From Acanthacorydalis orientalis (taxonomy: Eukaryota; Arthropoda; Insecta; Megaloptera; Corydalidae), in assembly GCA_034766995.1 (NCBI GenBank), contig CM068320.1, positions 8,447,001 to 8,511,000 of the forward strand: DNA of 64,000 nt. Reading direction: 5' to 3'. The notes under the pieces are model-generated. The model was not told where the DNA came from and made no database searches. It saw only the letters and a program-made list of their open reading frames with translations. Positions within the stretch are counted from its first letter, which is position 1, and each line of letters starts with the position of its first letter. Both the position numbers and the translations under genes were made by a program. Positions 39,301 to 49,745 of the stretch are shown here, one piece after another.

Positions 39301-40313
39301 TGAATTTTATTATCGACGACGCACTTTATAATACCTGAGCCTACGCCTTCAACTGCACATTTTCTACCTTTTTCTGCTAACTGCACTGCACCTTTCACGG
39401 ATGGATCCAATTTAACGAAAAAATCTTTTGAAGCTGTCATGTGGCTTGTAGCCCCTGAATCGACGTACCATGTGTAAACTGCTTGATTCTCCTTTATGCT
39501 AACACATGTTTTGCCGACAATTTCATCTTTATCAGCTTCCATTTCAACGACTTGCGTGAAAAAACCAATGTCCTTACCATCGGATTTTTCGCACTCCGAC
39601 GCTTGATTTGCTTTACCTTGCTTGTTTTTCCACGCTTTGTATTTGTGGCAATCCTTTTTGAAATGGCCTGTCTTTTTGCAGAAAAAACATTTTTTCACTG
39701 CTTCCTGATAGTTACTCTTGTATGAAGTCTTCAGAGCCGTGTCGTTGCTGCTGGTTTCAACTTTATTTTTGCGCCTTACATATTCTTCGCACAGCTTGCT
39801 TTTCACAAAATCCAACGTGAAATCTGTTTCGCTGGCGCACCTTAACGTGGTTACTAGCGGTCCGTATGCGTCTGGCAAATTAGTAAGAAGACGCGCTGCA
39901 ACCAACTTATCATCGAGTTTGCTACCTAAACCCGCTAGCCTCGTTTTGATGGTCAAAACACTTGAAACGTAGTTTTCCATGCCATCACTTTCACTAAACT
40001 TTATGTTGAAAAACTGTTCGTATAAGGAAACAACGTTTGACACGTTCGATTTATTGTGGTGATCTTTCAATTTACTCCACATTTCTTTTGCACTTGTTGC
40101 ACCTTCGATGTGAACTTGCTGGCTATCTTCTATCATGAGACCTATCTTTGACTGCGCTTGTCGTTCTCTTTTCTTCGATAAAGTTGTTTCAACCAGCGGG
40201 GCTGGTTCAAAAACGACATCCCACAAATCTGTATCTCCCAACAAATATTCCATCTTTTTACTCCATATGGAATAATTTGTTGCGTTGAGCTTATCTATCT
40301 TGTAATCTGTCAT
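36354..40313 (-). CDS. copia-type Gag-Pol polyprotein
   Basis: A single 1319-residue frame starting MTDYKIDKLNATNYSIW. Gag occupies roughly residues 1-200 and ends in a CCHC zinc knuckle (CFFCKKTGHFKKDC, about 208-221). The aspartic protease active site is WYVDSGATSH (about 281-290). The integrase has its HHCC zinc region (HRRFGH near 424; CECC near 457) and a DDE core (HTDVCGP near 488; RSDRGKEY near 552; NGVAERKN near 587). The reverse transcriptase has KARLVARGF and the catalytic YVDD (near 1004). RNase H has DADW (near 1171), SSTEAEY and YEDNQS. The domain order protease-integrase-RT-RNase H defines the copia/Pseudoviridae group. All catalytic motifs are intact. Gag and Pol share one frame without a frameshift, as in Drosophila copia. 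Confidence 0.97.
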   Translation of the reverse strand: MTDYKIDKLNATNYSIWSKKMEYLLGDTDLWDVVFEPAPLVETTLSKKRERQAQSKIGLMIEDSQQVHIEGATSAKEMWSKLKDHHNKSNVSNVVSLYEQFFNIKFSESDGMENYVSSVLTIKTRLAGLGSKLDDKLVAARLLTNLPDAYGPLVTTLRCASETDFTLDFVKSKLCEEYVRRKNKVETSSNDTALKTSYKSNYQEAVKKCFFCKKTGHFKKDCHKYKAWKNKQGKANQASECEKSDGKDIGFFTQVVEMEADKDEIVGKTCVSIKENQAVYTWYVDSGATSHMTASKDFFVKLDPSVKGAVQLAEKGRKCAVEGVGSGIIKCVVDNKIQVIKVENVLYVPTLGSSLLSIKKLVTQGYSLNFPAFTTHCNIIKEGKIQVSAQLENGTQGLYKINALTEKACTAINGPHGLNCQHVWHRRFGHRDPSAIKQLEEKSLASGMIIKDCGIRQICECCVKGKMARTPFPKQSQTKTDAILDLIHTDVCGPMQTVTPRGNRYVLTIIDDHSRYCTVYFIKYKNEVTRCIKEFVEMAKTQFNKTIKVIRSDRGKEYVNGDLQQYLRAQGIKIQYTAAYSPQQNGVAERKNRSLLEMARCMLLDANMEKKYWAEAVNTANFLQNRLPSKAVDKTPYEIWFSKKPDVSNLHIFGSEAYIHIHKEQRRKLDDKAEKLTFVGYSEESKAFRFLNKETSCIKISRDVVFCDKYKDTDDSTFCKMKFTKNEGIENINQDQDEESEFSEEKSNKSKDERSTSSSDYDSAHSEKAPQQTVNKEPIRRSERANKGVPSNYYLAVSKVATAEENEPRSVKEALSGPHKKEWKKAMDEEIDSLTKNGTWEIVQKPSNKNVITSKWVFKIKRNAEGNMERFKARLVARGFSQKYGIDYDEVFAPVVRQATFRTLLTVAGHKGMAIKHFDAKTAFLNGDLEETIFMQLPDGYEDANKTQVCKLQKGIYGLKQAAKIWNDKVHILLQQFGFIQSKADPCLYIKNEEGEIIYLIIYVDDILIAAKNEEKINKVAQFLKRHFQLLDLGLLRFYLGIEIRRNENGFYCLEQSKYIEKVLKRFGLQDAKISNIPLDQGYAKIRENQSVMPNCEKYQQLIGALLYIAVNTRPDIAASVTILSQHNKQPTLVDWNEAKRVAQYLKGTINYELQLGNKNQKSGLIGFADADWAENKADRKSNSGYLFQYFGASISWGCRKQPCVSLSSTEAEYIALAEASQEAIWIRRLIEDFEGQTPERTTIYEDNQSCLKLINNKKFSNRTKHIDTKFHFIKELNNQGVVDYKYCPTHQMPADMLTKPLGKIKIKDMAMRCGLRVI

Positions 40314-40379
40314 TTTTATATGAATTCACTTTTAAACTTGATGTGAACTACACAACACTTTAACTTATGTGTATTAAAT

Positions 40380-40395
40380 CCCTGGGCCCATAACC
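40380..40395 (-). promoter_or_regulatory. copia primer binding site
   Basis: In element sense GGTTATGGGCCCAGGG directly follows the 5' LTR. It corresponds to the primer site known from Drosophila copia, which pairs with an internal part of initiator tRNA-Met, not with its 3' CCA end. Confidence 0.8.
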
Positions 40396-40603
40396 TTTTG
40401 GTAATTAAACATAAATAAATGGTTTTACTTTATAATGCACTATAGTATTTATTTATGATTAAAGTAATCACAGGGAAGTACACGTAATTAATACACATAA
40501 ATAGTTTATATTACACAGAAAAAATAAATGCAAGTAAGTAATCAACAACAACTGTAAAAACTATATCAGAGTGTGTGTGTGTATCGTTGCTATGACTACA
40601 ATA
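40396..40603 (-). repeat. copia 5' LTR
   Basis: 208 bases identical to the other LTR. It should hold the promoter for genomic RNA. No clear TATA box is identified by eye in this AT-rich LTR. Confidence 0.95.
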
Positions 40604-40608
40604 AAATT

Positions 40609-42059
<1,451 letters not shown>

Positions 42060-42099
<40 letters not shown>
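42060..42099. repeat. (TA)n microsatellite
   Basis: About twenty TA units continuing the array interrupted by the MITE. Confidence 0.95.
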
Positions 42100-42102
<3 letters not shown>

Positions 42103-42456
42103 TGTATATTACTGAAACAAGAATGATAAAAGCTGAGCTTTTTTCCAACTATTGCACCCCGTGTTAACTAGAATGGTTTATTCCTCTAACGGAGTTTTTT
42201 AGCGAGTTAATTTTTTATAACAAGTGCTACATTCTATAATAATTTCTACCAAACAAATCTCTTATAATCAATATATTTATTTCATTACGTTCTGTCAGTC
42301 ATTTTTAATTGATACTAATAATTACTACATTCGGGAAGCGATATTTAGTAATTTAGAATTATTAAAAGTAAATCATTTTCAATGTTAACACCAGTTTTGT
42401 ACATAAAAAATAATTTTTCGTTCTAAGTACGAATTTGGAATTCTTGGCCCATGTAT
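42100..42456. other. AT-rich non-coding stretch
   Basis: Nothing recognised. Confidence 0.5.
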
Positions 42457-43688
42457 TAAGGGCATATATACCTTTTGGGGCTTCCAAAATAGCCTATTTT
42501 CATGAATTTGTTTCTCATGGAAAATCATATTTTATTGCAAAACTGAAATATAAATTTTAAAGGACATACATTTTGGATTATTTTAATATTTTTTTCAAGT
42601 CGATATTTTTCGCCACGTGCTAGTAATAGCCTATTATTGAGGTGACGTACTCGATGAAGTTTTCCGCGGTACCAGGTGTATTTCCGGGAGATGTTATCCG
42701 AATCAAATTTTTTTACTAATTAATCATGTAGCCTTTTGTTTAAACAATCATTTTTCCGGAAACGGCGGCTGTTTGAAAAAAAAACATGAAATTTCGGCCC
42801 TAAAATGGGCATTTATTTTTTTAATAACAAATAATGAAATATCGAATAATGTAAATGTCGAAACGATTCTACATAAAAAAAAGATAATGATCTCAGAAAT
42901 ATTTATGTAAAATTTCATACAAATCGGTCGAGTATTTGGTGAGATATTTCTGGTACCGATTTGGAAAACTTAGTTTTGAGAAAAACGCGTTTTAAGTAGA
43001 TTTTAAAGCCAAATGTCGATTAAATTTTTTAGTGAATTAATGTTTTTCTATTAATTTACACTCTATCATCGATGCCTGGACCGTAAAATTCACCTTCCGT
43101 CCGAGTGAAGGCTTCTTCTTCCTCCATTTTTTGGTCTTTGCGCGCTGTCCGGGCTTCCTTCGTCACGCTCTGCGCTATGAGCTCGGAGGGACTCGATTTC
43201 CTGAAATCGTTTTTCTCGGCCCACTGATTAGAAACCTTTCCACAATCCGTTATTTTTAAAAGTGCCATTGATACTCCGTGGAAAACACAAGCGGCGATAT
43301 TTGGGGTAATTTCGACTACGGAAAGACCGTTGTGTAATTTCTTCGACGCTATTTTCCATATCAAATGATTTAAACGTTCATTGTTATTTTGTGCAAAACC
43401 TCCCACGCAACGCTCCAGTAGATTCTCCGAACTCAGATCTTCGTAAATAGGTTTTATCGTTTCAAGAATATTCCGTGGAAATGCTTGGTATTCATATTTA
43501 TACGTAGACAGTGCCAAACGTCGCGCGGTAGAACGCCCGACCACCAACACATTTTTGGTTGAAGTTCTGACAATTTAACGGATTTTTCGATAAACGTTTG
43601 TGAAAATATTTTTGAGGGATAGTACTACTCGAATATGTGATTTTTGAAGATCATTTTTTTCACTGCTCAAAAGGTATATATTCCCTTA
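42457..43688 (-). mobile_element. Mutator-like (MULE-type) element, internally deleted
   Basis: Terminal inverted repeats TAAGGGCATATATACCTTTTG (42457-42477; last base omitted here from the count of identity) and the reverse of 43668-43688 match at 20 of 21 positions. The 1.2-kb element holds only the C-terminal part of its protein (43056-43550) and a long 3' untranslated part at its left. No matching 9-10-bp target duplication was found. The right-hand flank is GGGAAAAAA, which does not match the left. Confidence 0.7.
43056..43550 (-). pseudogene. C-terminal part of a Mutator-like transposon protein
   Basis: An open frame of 164 residues. It contains YQAFPRNILETIKPIYEDL, LLERCVGGFAQNNNERLNHL and VVEITPNIAACVFHGV, and ends EGEFYGPGIDD. 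The ERC-GG-TQN-NE-LN-LIW signature and the GPGIDD tail belong to a repeated arthropod protein family associated with Mutator-like transposons. The upstream region with the catalytic core is absent, so this is a truncated copy whose frame has stayed open. The apparent start methionine is only the first Met of the remaining frame. Confidence 0.65.
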
Positions 43689-44300
43689 GGGAAAAAAATA
43701 TCGCTTTGAAAATTTAATAAACTGTGATCGTAATAGTAGTTTAAAATAAATTTAATAAAATATGAAGATTCAGTCGTGCATAGATGAACTACCTGGTTTT
43801 TATAATTATTAATGTTAATCATTGTTTATTAGTGTTTTGATTTAGAACCCCTAATTATAACTGTTGATATATTTATAATTAAAGTTATAATCAAAATGTT
43901 TTTTAATCAAAAAAATCAAATATTTTAAACACGTAATGTGTGTATGTATTTATATAATTTTGATAAGTTGAAAGCATCATCGAATTAATTAAAAATATTA
44001 TCTGATTCGTTTCCAATTATCAACCGAATTTATTTTAAATATTTTGTAAAAGTTCGATCAATCGTTTGATTCATTTTTGATTATCATTCACAAACTTATG
44101 AAAGTTATAAACTGAAATTCACTTTTAAACTATCGAGAGTATCTATCACTGACCCATTCAGTAGAATAACGGTAGTAAATATCATACAAAGATTTTTTTA
44201 AATGTTTCAAATAAAAAGTTAAGTAATATTTTTATCTTATAATTTAAAAGTTTTCTTATGAATACTAATTACGTAAAAATGCAAATCAAATTTAAATACC
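43689..44300. other. AT-rich non-coding stretch
   Basis: Nothing recognised. Confidence 0.5.
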
Positions 44301-44367
44301 TATTGTGTCATATACATTCATAAGTATTGTGTCATATACATTCATAAGTATTGTGTCATATACATTT
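44301..44367. repeat. 24-bp tandem repeat, 2.8 copies
   Basis: The unit TATTGTGTCATATACATTCA plus TAAG is repeated at 44301, 44325 and 44349. The third copy is cut short. Copies 1 and 2 are identical. Confidence 0.95.
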
Positions 44368-44803
44368 AATATACAAAATTTAATGAAAAAATCAGGTTGA
44401 ATTTTTATAATTAACGGAAATACAAATTTTGAACAGCGTATAAGCAATGAGAAAAAATATGCATGTATTTCTTTAAACCAATCCTTCCAAAGCTCTGGTC
44501 AGAATCAGGTAATGAAAAAATATCCCCTCTCGCAATTATCCCATTTTGTAAGTTCGTAGGCTGAATCTTTATACAAATCAATGTATAATTTTATTATGCA
44601 CAGCATTATTAATAAAATAAGTTCTGTTTTTATCAACAATAGACGTGACACATGGGCGCCACTTATGCAGAGATAAAAAATAATTACTGCATTTACTCAA
44701 TAACGTCATCAAATTAAAACCAAGCTGTGTTGATCAATTATTGAGTACGTGTCAACCATTACCAAGTTGTTTTATTTTATCACGCATACAGATGTTTCAA
44801 GAA
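44368..44803. other. AT-rich non-coding stretch
   Basis: Nothing recognised. Confidence 0.5.
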
Positions 44804-44806
44804 ATA

Positions 44807-44860
<54 letters not shown>
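44804..44860. repeat. (TA)n microsatellite
   Basis: About 27 TA units with one TG interruption. Confidence 0.95.
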
Positions 44861-44864
<4 letters not shown>

Positions 44865-45388
44865 TGGAAATGTTCTAATACTGACTTGAATCATTTTATA
44901 ATATACTTCCATAACGCAATTTAAAGGAAAAACACATTATTAATTATTTCCATTCTTTCATAGAAAAAACTGAAGGTTAACAGAAAATTTAATATACATC
45001 TTTCAAATATAGGTACTGAATAAAGTTTATTATCTTTTTAGTAGAACGGTACATAGAAGGTACGATTTCGACACCGAGACGGTATATAAATCAATAACGA
45101 AATCCATTCTCTTCTCACATAGAATATACAGAACCACGATTGGGACGCTGTTTCATTACGTTTCTAACTTTTTAATTAAAACTGAAATCAATGACGTGAT
45201 CTTAAACACAGTCTACAATGAGAGTACGACGTGAGCAACGCGTTCAATTTATCTCCAATTGACAGAAAATTCATTTACAAGAAACGTCAGCCGTAGACAA
45301 AACAATCAGTGTGAGCGCAGAATAAAGTGAATAAGTGAATTTACTACAAATAGATCTTTCTTCATGTGTGCTACAATACAACCATTAC

Positions 45389-45389
<1 letters not shown>
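44861..45389. other. Non-coding stretch
   Basis: Less AT-rich from about 45040 to 45330 and apparently unique. TATAAATC near 45084 resembles a TATA box. No frame or transposon motif supports a gene. Confidence 0.4.

Positions 45390-45424
<35 letters not shown>
45390..45424. repeat. (TA)n microsatellite
   Basis: About 17 TA units. Confidence 0.95.
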
Positions 45425-45426
<2 letters not shown>

Positions 45427-46520
45427 AAAACAGTCGTTAGTATAATAGGTGCCAATATCACTTAAGTAATTACAAATTATTAATGAAAATTAAAAGTAGA
45501 AATAGATTACATATCAAAATATATATTAAATGGTTTCGATTTTTTTTCTTTGTTCATTTATTATGATACGAAGCTGAAATGAAAAGTTATTTGAATCTAT
45601 GTGAACAAAACACTACAAAGCTAATTTAATAATTGTGTTTGTCAGTATATTGGATGATTGCGAAAGTCCTATCCGGTCTCTGACGGATGACGTAGCAATC
45701 GTTTAATTGTGGCACCACTGTTACAAATGCATGTAACATATCGTTTGAGAGTATGTTTGCAATTGTCAATTGAGTGTAAAATTGTATGTTTTTGATACTT
45801 TTTTTATATAATAAGTAATCGTTGCAAATAAGAGAATACATTTTTCATTTGTGGTGTGTCATATTATTCGAATTTAAGACATAATTGTTTGTTTCAGCGA
45901 ACACCAAAACGTTTTATGAGGTGTATGAAAAGGTCGATAGTTGATCAAACATTTATATGATGGTTTGCAGATTCAAATGTATCTCTCTTAATTTGTTTAA
46001 TAAACTACAATATTAATGTCGTAGTGAGATTGGTGGTATTATTCGTGATATCACGGAAAAATTAAACGATATAAATTAATAAGATCCTAGAAACATTTAA
46101 TACAAATAATTTGATGGCATTCAGTATTTTTTAAGAAAACCTTTAATGCGTTTCAAAGCTCGTTATTTGTATAGTAATGTATTTAATGATCGAAAAAGAT
46201 TTAATAGATTGGGTCTCACTACGGAATTTTTTCTCGATTAAAAATTTATTTGTAAATTGACTGGTCACTAAAGGTAACAACTGAGTTCCATACAATGCGA
46301 TGTGGGAACGGAGTTGTACATCTAATAAAACTTCTGGAACGATACCAAAGGCTGAATTAAGATGTTACCCTCTATTTGCTGGGACTATGATGGAGGATTT
46401 TTTTATAAGCTGGTATCTCTTAACGAAACTATTAGATCAGTGCAGAAATAAATTCGGTTGTTACGTGTCGAGTATAAAGACACATATATCAATTACAAAT
46501 TATATTTATTAATCAAAATA
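45425..46520. other. Non-coding stretch
   Basis: Two frames of about 70 codons (45626-45841 minus; 46300-46512 plus) have no recognisable domain. Confidence 0.45.
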
Positions 46521-47098
46521 AAAACCGTCGGTCTGCACACATTTCTTCTAACGGGAAACAATTTTGTTTATTCCTGCAAGATAGAATTCTGTACCTCTGG
46601 AATTAACGAATTCATTGAAAGCACTTTGAGATGATGCTTGATCTTTGAAAACCTTCTCTCGTAGGTAATTACTCAAATGTTTAAAAAAATGATAACCGGA
46701 GAATAAGGTGGGTGAAGTAAGGTTTCATAACTCAGTTAATTCAATTTTTTTAAAGTCATTTGTGAGACGTGTTTTCAGGCGTTGTCATGAAGAAGAATTG
46801 GTCCTCTGTGATTGACTAATGCTGGCCGTAAACGATGCAACTTCTCATGCATTTTTTCAAGTACCAGACATTATTTTTCTTATGTTATTGTTTCACCAGG
46901 ATTTAAGAAGTTGTAGTTAATAATGTCACTTGTCGACCACCAAACAGTGACTATAATCTTTTTTTCATGAAGCTTCGGTTTGAAAAACTGTTTTGGTGCT
47001 TCTCCTCGGTCTAGCCACTATAATAAATGTTTTCGATTGTTGTAAAGAATACACTTTTCATCACATGTGACAATGCGATCAATAAAAGAACCTTTAAG
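46521..47098 (-). pseudogene. Mariner transposase fragment joined to a hAT remnant
   Basis: On the minus strand, from about 47095 downward, the sequence reads SFIDRIVTCDEKCILYNNRK (first catalytic Asp present; the usual Trp is Cys). Then come WLDRGEAPKQFFKPKLHEKK, IVTVWWSTSDIINYNFLNPG, and a damaged C-terminal half with many stops. The sequence lies nearest to the cecropia/mori-type mariners. The N-terminal DNA-binding half is absent. At its start the reading runs without interruption out of the hAT sequence at about 47098. Confidence 0.75.
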
Positions 47099-48168
47099 GA
47101 ACGAAGTAAATTGGCGATGGTTAAGTGCTCTCGATCGAATAAAGTTGACTGTCTTTGTTACTGTTTTAAGTACTCCGTCCATTTTTAATATTTTTAACCA
47201 GATAACTTGTTGGTAAATAAGGCAATGGGAAGTCCTGATTTTCGATTTATCTGGATATGCATCTTGTAATTTTCCCGTCAGTCTTAACACAAATCCTTTA
47301 GTTTCACCCGTCATCGATTTAGCGGCGTCAATTATTACAGAAACAACCCTGTCAAGAGGATGAATAATTTTTTCTAAAATGCTCCATACAGCATCAAAAA
47401 TATCTTCACCAGTTGCAGTTCCATAAAGAGGGATAATTTCCAACAATTCTTCAGTGATCCTCATATTATTATCGCAACCACGAAAAAAAACATCAACTTG
47501 TGCAACATCTCTTACATCAATGCTTTCATCAATCGTAACTGAAAAGAACTGGACTTTGGTAGATATTTCCTGTAGTTATGAACTGATGTTATCTACCATT
47601 TCAGTAATTTTGTCTACCACCGTATTTCTTGATAATGATATATCTCGAAATGACTGTACCTTTTCTGGACAGACGAAATCGGTAGCTTTTATCATCATAC
47701 ATTCCTTGATTAAAGAACCTTCGGTGAATGATTTCGAATGTTTTGCTAATGATAGCTTGTTTCGTAACTAGTTCATGTTACTGATTCATTACTTTTCATG
47801 AATTTTGTAAGCACTCTTTGCTGGCTATTAAGTGAATTCTTCATTGTTTTAAATTTTTCTCCTTTTGTTTTTCATTCGAAACATAAAAATTGTTCCTCGT
47901 GATTAGTGCTATAATGCCGCTTAATGTTGTATTCTTTGGTGACACTAATTGATTCTTTGCAAATTAAGCACGTAATTTTATTGTTCACTTCCACACCAAA
48001 ATAGTTCAGCTCCCACCTTTCTTGAAATTTTCTTCCTCGTCATCAATCTTTCATTTTTTGTTGTCGTGACATATTGTTCTGTTTTCATTTTATTTCAGAG
48101 CATCGTGGGCCACAAAAAATTACCTCGGGGGCCGCATGCGACTGCGGGCCGCCAGTGTGACACCCCTG
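47099..48168 (-). pseudogene. hAT transposon of ZBED/GTF2IRD2-like type, 5' half
   Basis: The left terminus on the minus strand begins at 48168 with CAGGGGTGTCACACTGGCGG, a classical hAT end rich in GGCC phrases. The transposase starts near 48070 (MSRQQKMKD) with a BED-type zinc finger (CLICKESISVTKEYNIKRHY). It continues through LAKHSKSFTEGSLIKECM, VQFFSVTIDESIDVRDVAQ and ELLEIIPLYGTATGEDIFDA to CLIYQQVIW and TKTVNFIRSRALNHRQF. There the hAT sequence stops and mariner sequence follows. Several stops interrupt the frame upstream of 47464. The C-terminal dimerisation region is lost. Confidence 0.85.
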
Positions 48169-49056
48169 ATGTAGGCTATTAAATAAAAATTTAGTTATCA
48201 TCACTGTAATGTGCATCATTAACATATATCAATTTCCTTATGAAAACATTACTCGTACAAAGTTTTGTTTCCACTCTCAAAACTAACAATATCATAACAT
48301 TAATGTAACGTAAAATTGTTGTTTGATCTATGATAGTTAATTTCCTTCATATAATGTGTCCTGTATGTATATCCACGTATAATAATTTGTATGATCGTGC
48401 TGAATGTTTTCGTAAATACTTGCGATGTGTTGACATTAAAAGTAAATTTATATGTTCGCAATTAACTGACTTGTGAGTTATTATCAAGGTCGCATCGCTG
48501 CGATTGTTACATAATTTGAATCAGGTTATTCTTGTCCTGAATTGTTATACGTCATTAGGTGTGTTCTTCTTTAAGAAAAACAGTTTAAATTAGAATCATT
48601 TCTTGTACTTACACTGTAAACATTCTTGATGTACACAATCTAATCCTAGTACTGACTAAATCTACTTTCACGAAGGATTTTTCACTTATCTCTGAATAAA
48701 AATCAATTTAATGCAAATATTGGATATTGACTAATATTTTCGTTGATTTAAAATAGAAGAAGTAAACTTTTTATAAGCAGCTTGTGACTCAGTTAATTTT
48801 CACACACACATTTTTTGCTTTTTTTCTGTACTAATGCTCTAAGAATGATGTATCGTCATCTAACTGTGAAATCAAAAAAAAATAATGATTGTACATTTTT
48901 GTTATTTAGTTTCTAAGTTGAAGTATTCATTTAGAATTTTAAATTTGTCTTTTCAATTAAATTTAGCTCGTATATATACTCATTTCTGAAAATAAATTAA
49001 ATCTCAATGTACTATAGATTATATTCAATAAAAAATTAAATGATTTAAAAGTTATT

Positions 49057-49062
<6 letters not shown>
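48169..49062. other. AT-rich non-coding stretch
   Basis: The first eight bases (ATGTAGGC) would be the hAT target duplication, but no second copy is found. Nothing else recognised. Confidence 0.45.

Positions 49063-49097
<35 letters not shown>
49063..49097. repeat. (TA)n microsatellite
   Basis: About 17 TA units. Confidence 0.95.
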
Positions 49098-49101
<4 letters not shown>

Positions 49102-49743
49102 TTATTAGATGAATATAAAAAGAGGTTTAATAAACGATACGGCATAATTGGAATTGGCACATAGCCAAGTGTACGTCCGAACAGAACTTGAAACATTTAG
49201 TACATGATTGCTTTCATAAGATAAATACATACAGTGTGTGTATATGTGCTATGTAAGCATATGTGTGTTTATTTATATGTTATGTCTATTTATTTATAAC
49301 TTATTTTAATTTATTCTGTTTCTTCCCATCTATGACCTCTTTTATTCATATTTATCTGTTAATATTTATAAATGTTTTAACTCTTCCAGCCTTGTGATAT
49401 TTTTAAAACTCCTATACCGGTGCAGTAAACACAGTTTACTGATAATATTTTTCATGGAAATTACTACTTTATGAAGGATTTTCAATTAGTTGAACGTCAA
49501 TGTCAATCCTCACACTACCGATTATAGTACAGGTGGTATGATAGAATGTGTGTATTACAAGAAAATAAAGAAATATAATTAAAAATATCACTACTTCCTC
49601 TCTGCAAAAGTTTGAAGATGAGTAAACTGGCATTTATTGAACAACGCATCCGTACTAGGGTTGGAGTCGGCTGTGAAATAAAAGAAAGAATTAAACCAAT
49701 TTTATCTGTCGTTTCTATGATTATTTTTAACATTCATTAATGA
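49098..49743. other. AT-rich non-coding stretch
   Basis: Nothing recognised. Confidence 0.5.
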
Positions 49744-49745
49744 TA

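Larger units (their letters stand above)
36122..40603 (-). mobile_element. Complete copia-type LTR retrotransposon
   Basis: A 4482-bp element in minus orientation. It is flanked by a 5-bp target duplication, AAATT, at 36117-36121 and 40604-40608. Two 208-bp LTRs (36122-36329 and 40396-40603) are identical by eye over their whole length. Between them lie a primer binding site, one gag-pol frame and a polypurine tract. Identical LTRs and an unbroken frame indicate a very recent insertion. This is the best-preserved autonomous element in the window and may still be active. Confidence 0.97.

Noticed and set aside
36438..39972. Plus- and minus-strand frames overlapping copia gag-pol
   Set aside because: They are antisense or alternate-frame shadows of the long polyprotein frame.
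44301..44367. Short repeats as a CRISPR array
   Set aside because: The units are directly tandem with no spacers, and the whole window is eukaryotic in character.
46300..46512. 70-codon frame next to the mariner/hAT chimera
   Set aside because: No similarity to transposase or other proteins that I can recognise; probably chance.
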